From: Adiantum capillus-veneris
Taxonomy: Eukaryota > Streptophyta > Polypodiopsida > Polypodiales > Pteridaceae
DNA length: 64,000 nt
Reading direction: 5' to 3'
Assembly (NCBI GenBank): GCA_014529385.2
Contig: CM043962.1
Coordinates: 90,445,680-90,509,679 of the forward strand
Part shown: positions 48,245 through 59,429 of the stretch, one piece after another
Numbering within the stretch: position 1 is the first letter of the stretch
How the letters are laid out: every line of letters begins with the position of its first letter
Notes under the pieces: model-generated
Databases searched by the model: none
What the model saw: only the letters and a program-made list of their open reading frames with translations
Told to the model about the DNA's origin: nothing
Position numbers and translations under genes: made by a program

Positions 48245-49215
48245 ACAATTGAGATCCGTTTTTGAGTGCTTAGCATCTCCCAAGTATACGTACCCAAAAT
48301 TACCTTTAGTGTAATCTTGGAAATGTTGCTTGTGTGGTGTTGCATGGAATGAAGCCCCGGATCTACTATCCAGGAATTGACACATTGTCTAATGTTAGAA
48401 TTAGAGCATCTTCCTCTACTTTACCTGCCACATTGGCCTCCGATGTTGGCTTGTTGTCTTGAGACTCAGTCTCCTTCTTCTTCTTGGACCAGCAATCCTT
48501 CTTGACGTGGCCCTTCTTGCCGTAGTTCCAACATTCAAGAGCTAACTTTGTGTGTGACTTGCTCCGTCTTGAGCAATCACGACCCTTTTGGTTTTTGAAC
48601 CTCTCCTTAGGCCTTCCTCTTGTTTCCACTGATAGTGCAGCACTTGATGATTTCGTGTAATTCTCCTTCGTATTTCCTCTCTTAGGAGAACACCCACAAC
48701 ATCATCAAACTTAAGAGTATTTGTGCCAGAAATAGAATTACTTACAGCCATCACAAGGCTGTCCCAACTATCCGATAGAGATGATAGTATAAGGAGAGCT
48801 CGCACTTTGTCATCGAAATTGATTTTCACCGATCGAAGTTGACTTATGTTTGTGTTAAAGTCATTTAGGTGTTCTGAAACTGAACCATTCTCTGACATCT
48901 TTAGATTGAACAAGAGCTTCATAAGAAATACCTTATTGGATGCCAATGGTTTCTCGTAGAAGTCGTCAAGTGACTTCATCAAGTCCTCCGTGGTCTTCAT
49001 CTTTGAAACATTGAAGGTCACCGTTGACGCCAAGCTTAACCGGATTGTTCTCAGTGCCTTACAATCAAGGACAATCCATGCTTCATCTGCCATTGTTGCG
49101 GGCTTCTTTGCAAGATCGCCTAGTGCCAAATAGAGGTCTTTCGGGTAGAGATAGTCTTCAATCTGCATCTTCCAATGTTGGTAGTTTTTGCCGTTGAACT
49201 GCTCACTATCCAATA
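48245..49215 (-). pseudogene. Copia gag and protease fragment
   Basis: Minus-strand Copia Gag: FNGKNYQHWKMQIEDYLY, SLDDFYEKPLASNKVFLMKL, LRSVKINFDDKVRALLILSS, then a knuckle CWNYGKKGHVKKDC whose second Cys is Tyr. The protease start follows with a 1-nt frame break inside the D-S-G motif, then SFHATPHKQHFQDY and VYLGDAKH near 48,290. The rest of pol is absent. At its 5' end it joins, in frame, a Gypsy protease-region sequence (about 49,215-49,380), giving a 279-codon chimeric frame. It is a different family from the element at 26.8-32.3 kb. Confidence 0.8.
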
Positions 49216-52200
49216 TTTCCATGGTTTCAATGTCATTATATTTCATTGGAAGGGTGGTGTTTCCTTCTTCCCCTTCGTAGTATTCTCCAACTTTGTTTAT
49301 TGGAACAGATCGAATCTCTTTGTTGTCCATTTTGTGTTTCAATTTTCCCAAATTTTGTGCGATTAGCCCCATTATCCCCACCTTCTCTACGGTTTTTTGT
49401 AGATCATTTCATAAATATGGTCTGATTTTTAACAGTTCTCCCAAAGTAAGAGTGCATTGGATGGGTGTAGACATGATTGAATGAATGTTGTCTACTTCTA
49501 GGGTCTGTTTCACTCTTTTTACTTGAGTGGTCTTACACACTATGGATTCATCTACGTTATCTCCCAAGTAAGAGGGTAATGTTTTCAAAGTCAATGGTTT
49601 AGACATTCCTGAAGCTTCAGATCCGCAATCCCCATACAAGGATTGTACATCCATGTCCATATCAAGAGGTAGGTGTCTAACCAAACTTCCTCTATAGGAG
49701 TTGACTTAAGAGTTAGGCTCCCATCATTGATCTCTCTAACTTTTTTCCATAAGTGTCCTGACCAGTCCTCCTCTACGAATGAAATTCCGTCTAAGGCATC
49801 TTCATTGTTCGGCACTAAAAGTTCTAGCTTTTTTGGTTCAATGTGGGGTTCTACCACCACTTTGGATTTTTCTTGATTGTCTCTTATCGCAAGCTCCTCA
49901 GGTTTTGTCATACTTTCGAGCTTGGGTTTTTGTTTTTCCAGCATTTATTGCGTGATTCTTACCAAATTTTGATAAGCTTCAAGCTTAGCTGCTTCCATGT
50001 CTGGAGAAGGATAGTTTTTCCATTTGTTTTTCATGTTTTGGCCTGCTTTAAGTCCCGCTTGGTAGGATTCCAAGATTGTATTAATAGGCTCAAAACTTTT
50101 ATCAACCAAAATTGATCCTCCAGGTTTCACGGTTGTTTCTTTGATTTCACTTCCAATTTCTTTCACCTTTTCCTAGAATAGCTTCTTTGCTTTCTCCTCG
50201 ATTTCAGCCTTTTGTTTGTGTTTTCTCATCTCATACCTTTTGCTTCTGCTTCTTTTGGTCTTTTGAGAGGCAATTTTTGTATTCTCCAAATCATCAAAGG
50301 AGTTGTGTTTCTTTTTCTTAGCCTGGGCTCTAGTGATTACCTTGATTGGAACAATCAGTTCACTCTCAGATGAGCTACTAGGTATCACTTGGACTATGTT
50401 TACTATTGTTTTGTCCTTGTTTAAAGGATTTTTAGGAAAGTCTTCCGGGAAGTGTCCTCCTTTTTTGCAACATTGTATCCAATAAGCTTCAACTGGCTTA
50501 ATTTTCTTGTCAGGCTCTAGGGATTCATTTTTCCAATGATCGTCAGCACCACAATTATGACAGTTTCCCATTCTTGGCTTAAGCACGGGTCTTACCATAG
50601 GAGGTCTAACACCTTGATTAGCTACATAGTAAATTGATGCAAGCTCTGGTGGAGCATAAGTCACAGATTCTTCCATTGGTGGTGGATGTGAATTTTACTA
50701 ATCTCCTTCTACCATTACTGTAGATGGACTAGGCTCACCATAGGGTGTAGTAGGTACTAGTGCTTGTTCATCTATGACTCCTTCTGAATGCATGTACTTT
50801 ACAAGCATTGCATTCTGTCCTGGATACGGAGGTTGTTGATCCAACACGGGTTGAGGTCTTTCCATACCCATAGGTGGTCTTTGACCTGGTGCCATGTTAG
50901 GTTGGTATCTGTACATGGGTTGTCCTTGTGGCCTCAAGGGCACGTAGTGAACATTCCCATCATACTTTGGTCGGTAGTAGCACTCGTTGGTCTCATGGTT
51001 GGTCCATTTACCCTCGATTGCACACCATTTCTGCAGTCTAATTGGTTGTCCCTGTTGAGGTATCCCTTGCCCTAGTCCCCTCGTAGGTGTTTTTTGCATG
51101 TTATTCATCATGTCATTCATTCTTTTGAGCATGTCTTCTATGGCTGAAAGTGGTGCTGCAGCAGTCGTTCCCACTTGTGTTGATTTGGTGAATGTTTTTT
51201 TCTTGGTTTGGTTGTCTTTAGGGACATCTTCTTCATTGAAACTACTATCACAATTGTCTCCCAAGTCAATAGCATCTGACACACACTCTTCTAGGGTTGT
51301 ATGCTTCTTGATATACGGTATAGCATGAAGTTCTTTGTTTAATAGTCCCTCTAGAAACAATGATACTAGTCGTTCTTCTACAGGTATCTCTAGCCCTAGG
51401 CATCTGGCAATGTATTGTTTCATTCGAGTTGCACAATCCCTAAGAGACTCACCTTGTTTCTGTTTAAAGCTGTATATTTGAGCTACCGTATTGTGTTTGA
51501 TCCCCGTTTTGGAACAAGCAGCTACAAATCCTTGAGCTAATGTGTTCAAGTCCATGATTGACCTTGGTGGAATGTTTTGGACCATGTCAATGCTTTCCCT
51601 TCTAATGTCATTCCAAACCCCTCGAATTGAGTATGGAAATCAAATATGCGTTCGGCTCTTAGCACTTGCTTAAAGCTTGCTAAGTGGTCGTATGGATCCC
51701 TAGATCCACTTTATTTTTTGACCCATTTTTAAAAATCATCTGGTCTGACACATCTATTGGGTTCAACTTCCGGTCTCCTGGTAGTTGGTCGTGTTCCTAG
51801 TCCCTCAAATCATTCTGTTGGAAATAGTGACTCATGTAGCCCTCGACTGGCCTTAATGTCACCCGGTTTTTTGCATGATGAGGTGGTTTTTGGTTTCTTA
51901 ACATTACTCTCAGAAGATCTCTCACGGTATTCATCTCTTGGGATACTTTTTGGTCCTTAGCCCAATATCCAATCCCTTACTGAATACCCTTGATATTTGG
52001 TTTGTTCCACCTCCTCAAGAGTCATCATAACGAAGTTGTTGTTATAACAATCCCTAAACAGGTAGGTTGGTAAGTCCGTTGATCCCTTATCCTCGATCTT
52101 GAAGATATAGATGATCTTCATGGGCGGTAGTTGTCCTTATTTGGCATGCAAAGTCCACAGAAGATCTTTTACATTTCTATCCTCCCAACAATAGACTCCG

Positions 52201-52726
52201 ATCCTAGGATTATCAGTACTAAGCTGTTTCAAAGGCTTCAAATCAACTTGATCGTATCCCTCGAATTCTAAAGTTGGTGGTCATTCTTTGGGGCCATATC
52301 TAGAATTATGGTATTTACTTCTAACATTTGGCTATCACGTTAGGGTCTTCGACTTGTAAATACTGAGTTCCGTTTCTGTCCATGTACGTCTTTCCTTGTT
52401 TGTTTGCCCTCATCTCCTCTTGGAACTCAATACCATGGTCAACAATGCGAAGAGCATACTCTTCGTTAGGATCCAGGTAAACCTGAGCTCCATGGTGATT
52501 AGTCTTATAAAATGAGAGTATATGCTTAGCGCATTGTCGTTCCGGTTTCCGAGTGAGTCGAATAAGAAGACATTTCAGATGTTGAATCTGAGAAAGTGTC
52601 TGAGACTTCTTCAAGGATAGTGTGCAAGGAATTGCCTTGATTCATGCTCTCTTCAGTGGATACTCTACTGGAGGTTTCTCCAAGTATGCCCTGATTTCCT
52701 AGTACACGACCAGATCTAAGGTTCAT
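49215..52726 (-). pseudogene. Gypsy gag and protease-region fragment
   Basis: Starts MNLRSGRVLG at 52,726, a typical opening of plant Gypsy polyproteins. Broken frames lead to a Gag domain (DPYDHLASFKQVLRAERIFD near 51,690; GESLRDCATRMKQYIARCLG near 51,440). Proline/glutamine-rich sequence follows, then zinc-knuckle-like clusters (CHNCGADDHW; CCKKGGHFPEDFPKN) at about 50,560-50,420, and a charged region with ITRAQAKKKKHNS. Next is a conserved block (DWSGHLWKKVREINDGSLTL) shared with 58,958-59,377, then QCTLTLGELLKIRPYL and VGEYYEGEEGNTTLPM. Sequence is lost where the protease D-S-G would follow, being replaced by Copia gag. At least six frame breaks are present. Confidence 0.75.
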
Positions 52727-52749
52727 AAAGACTTATAAAGCCCTGGATA

Positions 52750-54150
52750 GAGTACTTACCTTTGGATTGACTTGTCGTCAATTTCCACTTGACTTGATTG
52801 CAATTCCTATCAAGCTGCCAATTCCTTGTCTGCAACCTAATTCTTGTATCAATTTTGATCAAGTTAGTTATTCTTTCACAAAGATAGTATAGTTTTTTGC
52901 TAGCTATTGTGATTGGTCTATGTGTATCACTTTAAATAGAGATAATTGAGTCAGCAATTGAGACTTTCAGACTCGACTTTGGCAAAAATCAAAGGATTAA
53001 TCTGCAACTCGAAAACTGAGTGAACATGTACCAATTTGAATCCGATTGAACCCAAAATTCCCCAGTGGCCTTGTATTATGCTGGTCTAACACTGTACAAG
53101 TTCAAAATTCAAAAATGGTATCTCTCTGTAGCATCAGTAAATAATCGCGATTATTTACTTTTGTCAATTTTTTACACTTTTTGGCTTGACTTGCCAAGTG
53201 TACAACCTGTTAAGTTCCCTGGACAAGTTTCACTAAGTTTGGATAAAATTTGTTCAAGTTTATCAACTGTTTCGTTTTCGCAGACTCAGTTATAAAGAAT
53301 CTGACTTAAATCTCACTTTTGTGATCCAAATTTCACGAATATTGATTTGTGTGGTCTACTTGATATGCTTGACCTTGTGGTATGCTCAAATATGCAAGAT
53401 TGTCAATTTTTGAAGCAGATGTAAATAATCGCCATTATTTACTCTATCTAATTTTTTGCAAGTTTTTGTCCCAACCTTGACACAGATTTGTTAAGCACTT
53501 CAACTTAAGGTCTCTAGCCAAGTTCCATCAATTTTGGACTATTTTTGGTCAAATGGTCATCAGTTTTTTGTCCGCAGACTGACTTTGCAAATTTGGTCAC
53601 AATTTTCAATCCAATGATCCAAATCTTACCAAATTTGGTTTGTGGGCTTATTACAACATGGTAAAACTAGTGGTATGCCAACTTAGTCAAAAAAGTTGAA
53701 AAATGGGACAGATGTAAATAATCACGATTATTTATAACTGGTAAAATTTTGCATCTTTTTGGTCAACTGAGCATGTGCACATGTCTATCACATCAATATA
53801 AGCCTATGAATCAATTTTCATCAAGTTTGGACATTTTTTTCCCCAATTTACACTCAAGTTTCAGAAAGTCAATACAAACTTTAGTTTTTTCCCAATTTTT
53901 TTGCCAGTTTGGTTATCCAAATCCAATGTGCCTTTACAAAAGTTTTTTGTACACATGCAATGAGTCGCTGGTATCAACCTTGGTCAAATTTGAGCTGAAA
54001 GTAAATAATCGCTCTATATGCCCAAAATGAACATTTTTTGCACTTTTTCAATGGACACTCTTTTCAGGAGCTATTTTAAGCCTATGAATCAAGTCAAAAC
54101 TTAATTTGGTCTAAAATGTCAAGAAAAAGTAAATAATCTCAGTTTTTGCA
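52750..54150. repeat. Palindrome-bearing tandem array, locus 3
   Basis: A perfect 22-bp palindrome (GTAAATAATCG plus its reverse complement) at 53,137-53,158 is followed by near copies at 53,421 (one mismatch) and 53,714, and by half-copies at 54,001 and 54,129. Spacings are 284, 293, 287 and 128 bp. Each unit also repeats phrases such as CATCAATTT/AATTTTCATCAAGTTTGGA and TTTTTTGCA. It lies directly upstream, on the minus strand, of the Gypsy gag start at 52,726. Confidence 0.85.
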
Positions 54151-54164
54151 AACTCTTGAAATTT

Positions 54165-54725
54165 TTATCTATTATATTTTATGACAAAGAACGAAGCTCC
54201 GAGAAATATAGGTGTCTTGCTTGCAGCCAAAAGAGTATCCTCCTCATTTTGTGCAGTCTCTTCACATCCACAATTGTCATCATCACACGGACCCTCCTCG
54301 CGAGCGAGAAGCTCATCAACCAAATTCTCCATAACTGTATCCTCCTCAATATGGTGTGGTTGATCTGTCATCTCCTCCTTCCCTAATCACCTGCACTGGA
54401 TCTCAAATTCTCGCCCATTATTGGTGGCAGGGCAAAACTATTTTTTTGCAATTTGTCTCTCCGACTTCCTCGCTCGAGAGCCTCCTCCCACAACAGTCCA
54501 CTGAGGAGTGGTATCTAGTGCAAAAGTTCACGAAGATCGGCTATTCGCGTTCATGGATCATTCCACATTCCATAGTCCTCGACATGCTTCAAGCAGACTC
54601 GTCGAAGCATAGAAATGGCCCTTTTGCAACGTTCACATGGACACAACAACCTGTCGTTCAACCATCGATCACGTTCCACCACATTGCCTGGTCCGTCTTC
54701 GTCCCACGTTGGCGCTTGCATCTTT
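54165..54725 (-). pseudogene. CACTA-type transposase N-terminal fragment
   Basis: On the minus strand from 54,722 one frame reads MQAPTWDEDGPGNVVERDRW, then LLCPCERCKRAISML, KHVEDYGMW. The CPC..C cluster followed by a His/Gly/Trp segment resembles the transposase-associated zinc domain at the N-terminus of plant En/Spm (TNP2-like) transposases. Further down, 54,371-54,165 encodes an acidic stretch ending LLAASKTPIFLGASF, comparable to the segment that precedes the TNP2 catalytic domain. Two stops and a frame change lie between. The catalytic domain itself is not present. Confidence 0.5.
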
Positions 54726-55072
54726 GAAATGTGAGAGGGGAGGGAGGGAAGGGGAACAAGAGCTTAAAGTAAAAAATGAGAATGATTAAAATCAGCCTAT
54801 GAGATTTTTCTTAAAAGAAGTGGAGGGAGCAGGTCGGCAAAAGAAGGGGGAAGCGATCCAATATTAGGAAACAAAAACGTATCCTAGGATATCTAGGCGG
54901 CTATCAAAGCAGCAATTAGCTTGGCTATCTCCGTGGTAATTTATATTTAAAATTTATATAAATATAGCATCAAGTAGAATGCGGCTTTTTTTACCCTAAC
55001 TCTTTGGACATCTTCTTTGCTTCATCTGTGCTTTTCTCTTCTTCTCCATATCCATAAAACATTAGTACTCTC

Positions 55073-55124
<52 letters not shown>

Positions 55125-55365
55125 ACACACACATATACACACAAACAAACACACACACACACACACGAAGGAGGAGGAGGAGGTTATTTTGATAGTCAAA
55201 TGTTGACGGCAAGCATATGTTGGTGGCAAGAAAGTGGCAAAGGAGCGTTGGTGGCAAGGAGACACACAAAATCAAACATGTGCTTCACATTTTTGATGTA
55301 AGTGCACTTATATTCTTTTCAATTTTTCATTTTGTTTTAAAATTAGTGTTATTTGCTCTTATTGT
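54726..55365. other. No gene; compound CT/CA microsatellite at 55,066-55,170
   Basis: Intergenic sequence between the minus-strand CACTA fragment and the hairpin array. It holds an interrupted CT run (about 55,068-55,118) followed by CA-rich sequence to 55,166. Confidence 0.7.
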
Positions 55366-56830
55366 CGAGGTAAAGGCTCATGTGAGCCCATGGGTTGTCC
55401 CGCATGCTCATGATTTTAAAATTCTATTTTGCCCCCACAATTAGAGTGATTTTGCATGCAATGGACTGGTCAAAATGAGTGTTTGATTGCATGACAAAAT
55501 GCATGTCAAAACCCTTAGTTTTGGGCATGACTTTAGCCCCTCTATTGGAGGGGTCTTGGCATGCCTATTTGCATGCAATGGGTAGTTCGTTTGGATAGCC
55601 CATTGCATGCAAATAGGCATGCCAAAACCCCTCCAATAGAGGGAGAAAATTCATGCCATAAACTGGGCTAGGCCCCTTTATTAGAGCGGTTTTGACATGC
55701 ATATTCACATGAAATGGGCTGCCCGTTGCATGCAAATAGGCATGTCAAGATCCCTCTAATAGAGGGGTCAAACCCTAGCCCAAAACCCTTAGTTTATGGC
55801 ATGACTTATGCCTCTCTATTGGAGGGGTTTTGGCATGCCTATTTGCATGCAACGGGTAGTCCATTGCATGTGAATATGCACGTCAAAACCCTCCCTCCTT
55901 AATACTGTTGTTTTGCCCTAATTGTTGAGGTAAAGGCTCATGTGAGCCCATGGGTTTTCCCCCATGCTCATGTTTTCTTGGCCCTATTTTTCCTCCCCCC
56001 GTCAATGTCTAAAACCCCTAGTCTGGCCCATCTATTAGAAGGGTTTTGGCATTCCTATTTGCATGGAATGGGCTCCCCAAATGGGCAGCCCATTGCATGC
56101 AAATAAGAATGCCAAAATCTCTCCTATAGAGGGGCCAAATAATAGCCAAAAACCCCTCTAGTAAAGGGGCCAAAATCATCCCAAAACCCCTAGTTCTGTG
56201 TATGAGTTTAGCCCCTCTATTAGAGGGGTTTTGGCATGTCTATCTTCATGCAATGGACACCCCAAACGGACAGCCCACTACATGCAAATAGGCATGCCAG
56301 AACCTCTCTAATAGAGGGGCAAAAAGGCATGAGTTTGGCTCCACTATTATAGGGGTTTTTGCATGCCTATAGCTAATCGCATGCAATGGGCAGCCCAAAT
56401 TAGGCTCTAATAGAGGGGCCAAACTCATGCCTTAAATTGGTTGAGTTAAAGCCTCGTGTGAGCCTATGGGTTGTCCCTCATGCTCATGTTTTTTTGACCC
56501 TATTTTGCCCACCCCCTTAAATGTCCAAAACCCATAGTTTGGCCCCTCTATTAGAGGGGTTTTGGCATGCCTATTTGCATGCAATGGTGGACAGTCTATT
56601 TGCATGCCTATTTTCATGCAATGGTGGACAGTCCGTTTGGGTTGCCCATTACATGCAAAAAGGCATGCCAAAACCCCTCTAATAGAGGGGTCAAATGGGA
56701 TGCCCAAAATCCCTGTTTTATGGCATGGCTATAGCCCCTCTACTTAGAGAGGTTTTGGCATCCCTATTTGCATGCAATGGGCTACCCGTTTGGGTAGCCC
56801 ATTGCATGCAAATAGGCATGCCAAAATCCC
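55366..56830. repeat. Array of hairpin-forming inverted repeats
   Basis: About eight imperfect inverted repeats of 85-150 bp. Each has a left arm like CCCCTCTATTAGAGGGGTTT, TGGCATGCCTATTTGCATGC, AATGGGC and a right arm that is its reverse complement, with a small loop (for example 55,533-55,643; 56,028-56,140; 56,211-56,316; 56,541-56,695; 56,728-56,830). Superimposed is a longer direct repeat, AAAGGCTCATGTGAGCCCAT, at about 55,372, 55,934 and (diverged) 56,449, spaced about 515-560 bp. It sits between transposase relics that face away from each other. Subterminal repeat zone of a DNA transposon is my best reading. Confidence 0.88.
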
Positions 56831-56960
56831 ATTTCCCTCTCACCCTCTCCCATGCCATCGCATGCCCCCACTCCTTTCCTTCCCTCGGCACCCTCACTAC
56901 ATTTTCTTCACCATTCCCCTCGGCCGTCGCTACTACATTTCCCTTGGCACCCTCTTCTAT

Positions 56961-58083
56961 GATTACCTCACATCAACCCTCCCCACTACGACCATCAGGC
57001 CATCCTAGCCCTCATGGTCGTGAATCTTCTTTAGGACAAAGTGAGCGACGTAGTTCGCGTGGCTCTGGGGGTCAACAAGAGTCCACTGACAGCTAGCGGA
57101 GACGAGGATCGGGGGGAGGCTCTTGTTTTGACACTTGCTTTCGAGGAGGTGGGGGAGCATTGTCCACTGACTTGCCATATCCGGGGTACCGTTTAGATGT
57201 GGACGTTCTAGATGCTGATGATGATGTCCTATACTATAGGTTTCATCGAGACAGCACCCTCGACCTTAGCACAAACAATAGCAAGTGCTTCCACAATCAC
57301 TTGAAGAGTTTGATCCACTCTACCTACACTAATTGCTTCATCGATTGGGAGCCATAAGATCCTCAGTACCTGCAATATATTGTTGATGAAATGTGACTGT
57401 GGTTTCCTAATCCCCACTGCCAATCTTTTACCATGCAGTGGATGGAAGGTTTTATCAAGACCTTCCTTCATAATAAACGGTCCACCGTTTGCAAGGCTGC
57501 TAAACAACAACTCCAACAACCCAATCTTCAAAAAAGGGGTGCCAATATGCATGATCCAGAGTGAGAGTTTTCCTCCAAGAGAGGGATAGTGGAGTCGACC
57601 ATCCTCAGCAGAGGCAAGCAAGGGCAGGACAACAAGCTCACAATTGGGGTTCTTGGAGAAAGGACGTCTGGAAGGATAAAGTGGTAAGTAACATTTTTAG
57701 TTTTTATTTGAACCATAATCTTGATGTAAGATAATATAAATAATGCTTAATATTCAAGAAAACATCATAGGACGTCGAGTGTCAAGGGAGGTGGTGAAGT
57801 ATCAAAAATGAAACGACGAATACAGTACCTACCTGTGGATGCTTCAAGAAGACCACATCAATCAAGCACAGTTCAACGCTCTCATCAACACCTTGACCAT
57901 TACACAAGTACGAAGTTCAACTAACTAATTAATTATTTTGTGATTACTTATTTTAGTGTTTACTAATTAGGTGGTTTGCTGTGTTTTTTTTCATAGACTC
58001 AAAGAGGTGGCACTAACGAGGGCGAGGGTGGCCAGGGTGGCGAGGATGACGAGGGCGGCCAGGATGACGATGAGGGTTACTAA
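56961..58083 (+). pseudogene. Three-exon transposase-like gene beside the hairpin array
   Basis: One frame from 56,961 stays recognisable to about 57,675, despite stops at 57,094 (TAG), 57,355 (TAA), 57,391 (TGA) and 57,559 (TGA): a Ser/Arg/Gly-rich start, PYPGYRLDVDVLDADDDVLY, DPQYLQYIVDEM, MQWMEGFIKTFLHNKRSTVC. Intron 1 starts at GTAAGTAAC (57,686) and probably ends CATAG near 57,770. Exon 2 contains a REVVKYQK-like stretch and ends NTLTITQ. Intron 2 begins GTACG (57,909) and ends TTTTTCATAG (57,996). Exon 3 encodes an acidic Gly/Glu/Asp tail ending DDDEGY at 58,083. The layout recalls plant En/Spm accessory (Ptta-type) proteins, but similarity is weak. Confidence 0.45.
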
Positions 58084-58869
58084 CTTACTAGCACAATCCC
58101 CTCACATTATGAACACCCGGCCAAGAACCCTTGTACAACATAATCCCCACACATTTTGAACGCCAAACCAAGAGCCCTTGTGAATATTTCACTTTTATTT
58201 TTGGATGCTTGGCGAACTCTTGATATCAATAAAAAGAATTATGTCAATAAATTGTTTTTAAGTTTATTGTCTTTCAAAAATTGTATGATAGTGTTAAATC
58301 TTAAATAATAAATAAATGTGATATCTATGTAAAAAAAAATCCAAGGAACTTTGGATGATGCAAAGTCTTCACATATGGGAACTTGAATCATCCGAGACCC
58401 TTGGATTTTTTTTAAATAAATTGCGTTTAGGGTATACACGCTGCTATCATGGAGGCTATGAGCGCAGCAATTTTTGCGGAAATATTAAACTACATACCCA
58501 TGCATATACCCATGGAGTTTGCCGCAAGAAGCTGACAGCAGCTAGGATAACATTTACGGTGATACCCATGTGCCCAATTCTTTCTCTCTCCACAAACACT
58601 TGTTGATGACCAGCTATTCTAGAGGCATTCAACCCCCTTTCTTATAGTGTGTTATAGTGCCAAATTTTCACAATAATCTCCTACTTTGTCTGTAACAACT
58701 AGTTTAGCGTCTTTCTTTGATCTATCCCAGTTGCCTAGTTCCTATTCTATTGTCTCGATTGGATTTTTTATTCCCATTTGCTCAAGACATCTTCCCACAT
58801 CCTTTCAAATTCAAGATTTAACTTCGAGTAACTCAACCATCATCATTGTACATCTCACTGGTGTTGATA
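58084..58869. other. No gene recognised
   Basis: AT-rich sequence after the transposase-like gene. AATAAA-like signals near 58,229 and 58,303 could serve as its polyadenylation signals. Confidence 0.35.
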
Positions 58870-59421
58870 GAAATTTTTGCAACCCTTGAGAATCTATAAT
58901 TGGCTTGTGAGTTCTTGTTTGAGAGGGTAGAACCACAAACTCCTTCTTTGTAGGGTCCTAAAGAAGGCTGTAATTCCTTAAGTGTTTCATTCCTACTATC
59001 TTTGATCTTTCTGTACCTTGATTTCCATACATGGATTGCAACTCAAAGTCCATCATGCCTTTTTCAAGGTCGACTTCTATAATAGGTGCATCTTCCAACG
59101 TATGACTACCGTCTTTGACCCCTCTAACTATATCCCAAAGTTCTTCCAGCCAATTGTCGTTAACTTCTAGTATAGTAGGAGGTATGTGGTAGAAAGAATC
59201 ATCTGGCGTATCCTCTTCTCTTTGATTTGCATCTTCTCTTATATTATCAGATACAATCTCTTGTCCTGGCTCACTGAGTCTAGCCTTTGACTCTTTTCGA
59301 TAGGTACCAGATGATGGAAAATAGGTGGATGAATTATGCTTATGCGGAGTAAAGAAACTAAGGTTGGACATGTGCAAAAAGATGATTGAGACAACTCAAG
59401 CATTTTTGGAGCCTCTACCAA
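58700..59421 (-). pseudogene. Gypsy gag-protease-region fragment, second copy
   Basis: On the minus strand 59,377-58,958 encodes NWLEELWDIVRGVKDGSHTL and DFELQSMYGNQGTERS. These align with DWSGHLWKKVREINDGSLTL and DVQSLYGDCGSEASG of the fragment at 49,215-52,726. Downstream, after stops, comes STPVRCTMMMVELLEV, the counterpart of STPIQCTLTLGELLKI there. The two copies are clearly diverged, so this is an older or different subfamily member. No LTR found next to it. Confidence 0.6.
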
Positions 59422-59429
59422 CCTGCCTA

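Noticed and set aside
54181-54727. Plus-strand open frames opposite the CACTA fragment
   Set aside because: The minus strand holds the CPC..C cluster and the acidic segment, while the plus-strand products have no motif.
55366-56830. Hairpin array considered as a CRISPR array
   Set aside because: Units are long inverted repeats of unequal length with no regular unique spacers and no cas genes. The host is a plant.
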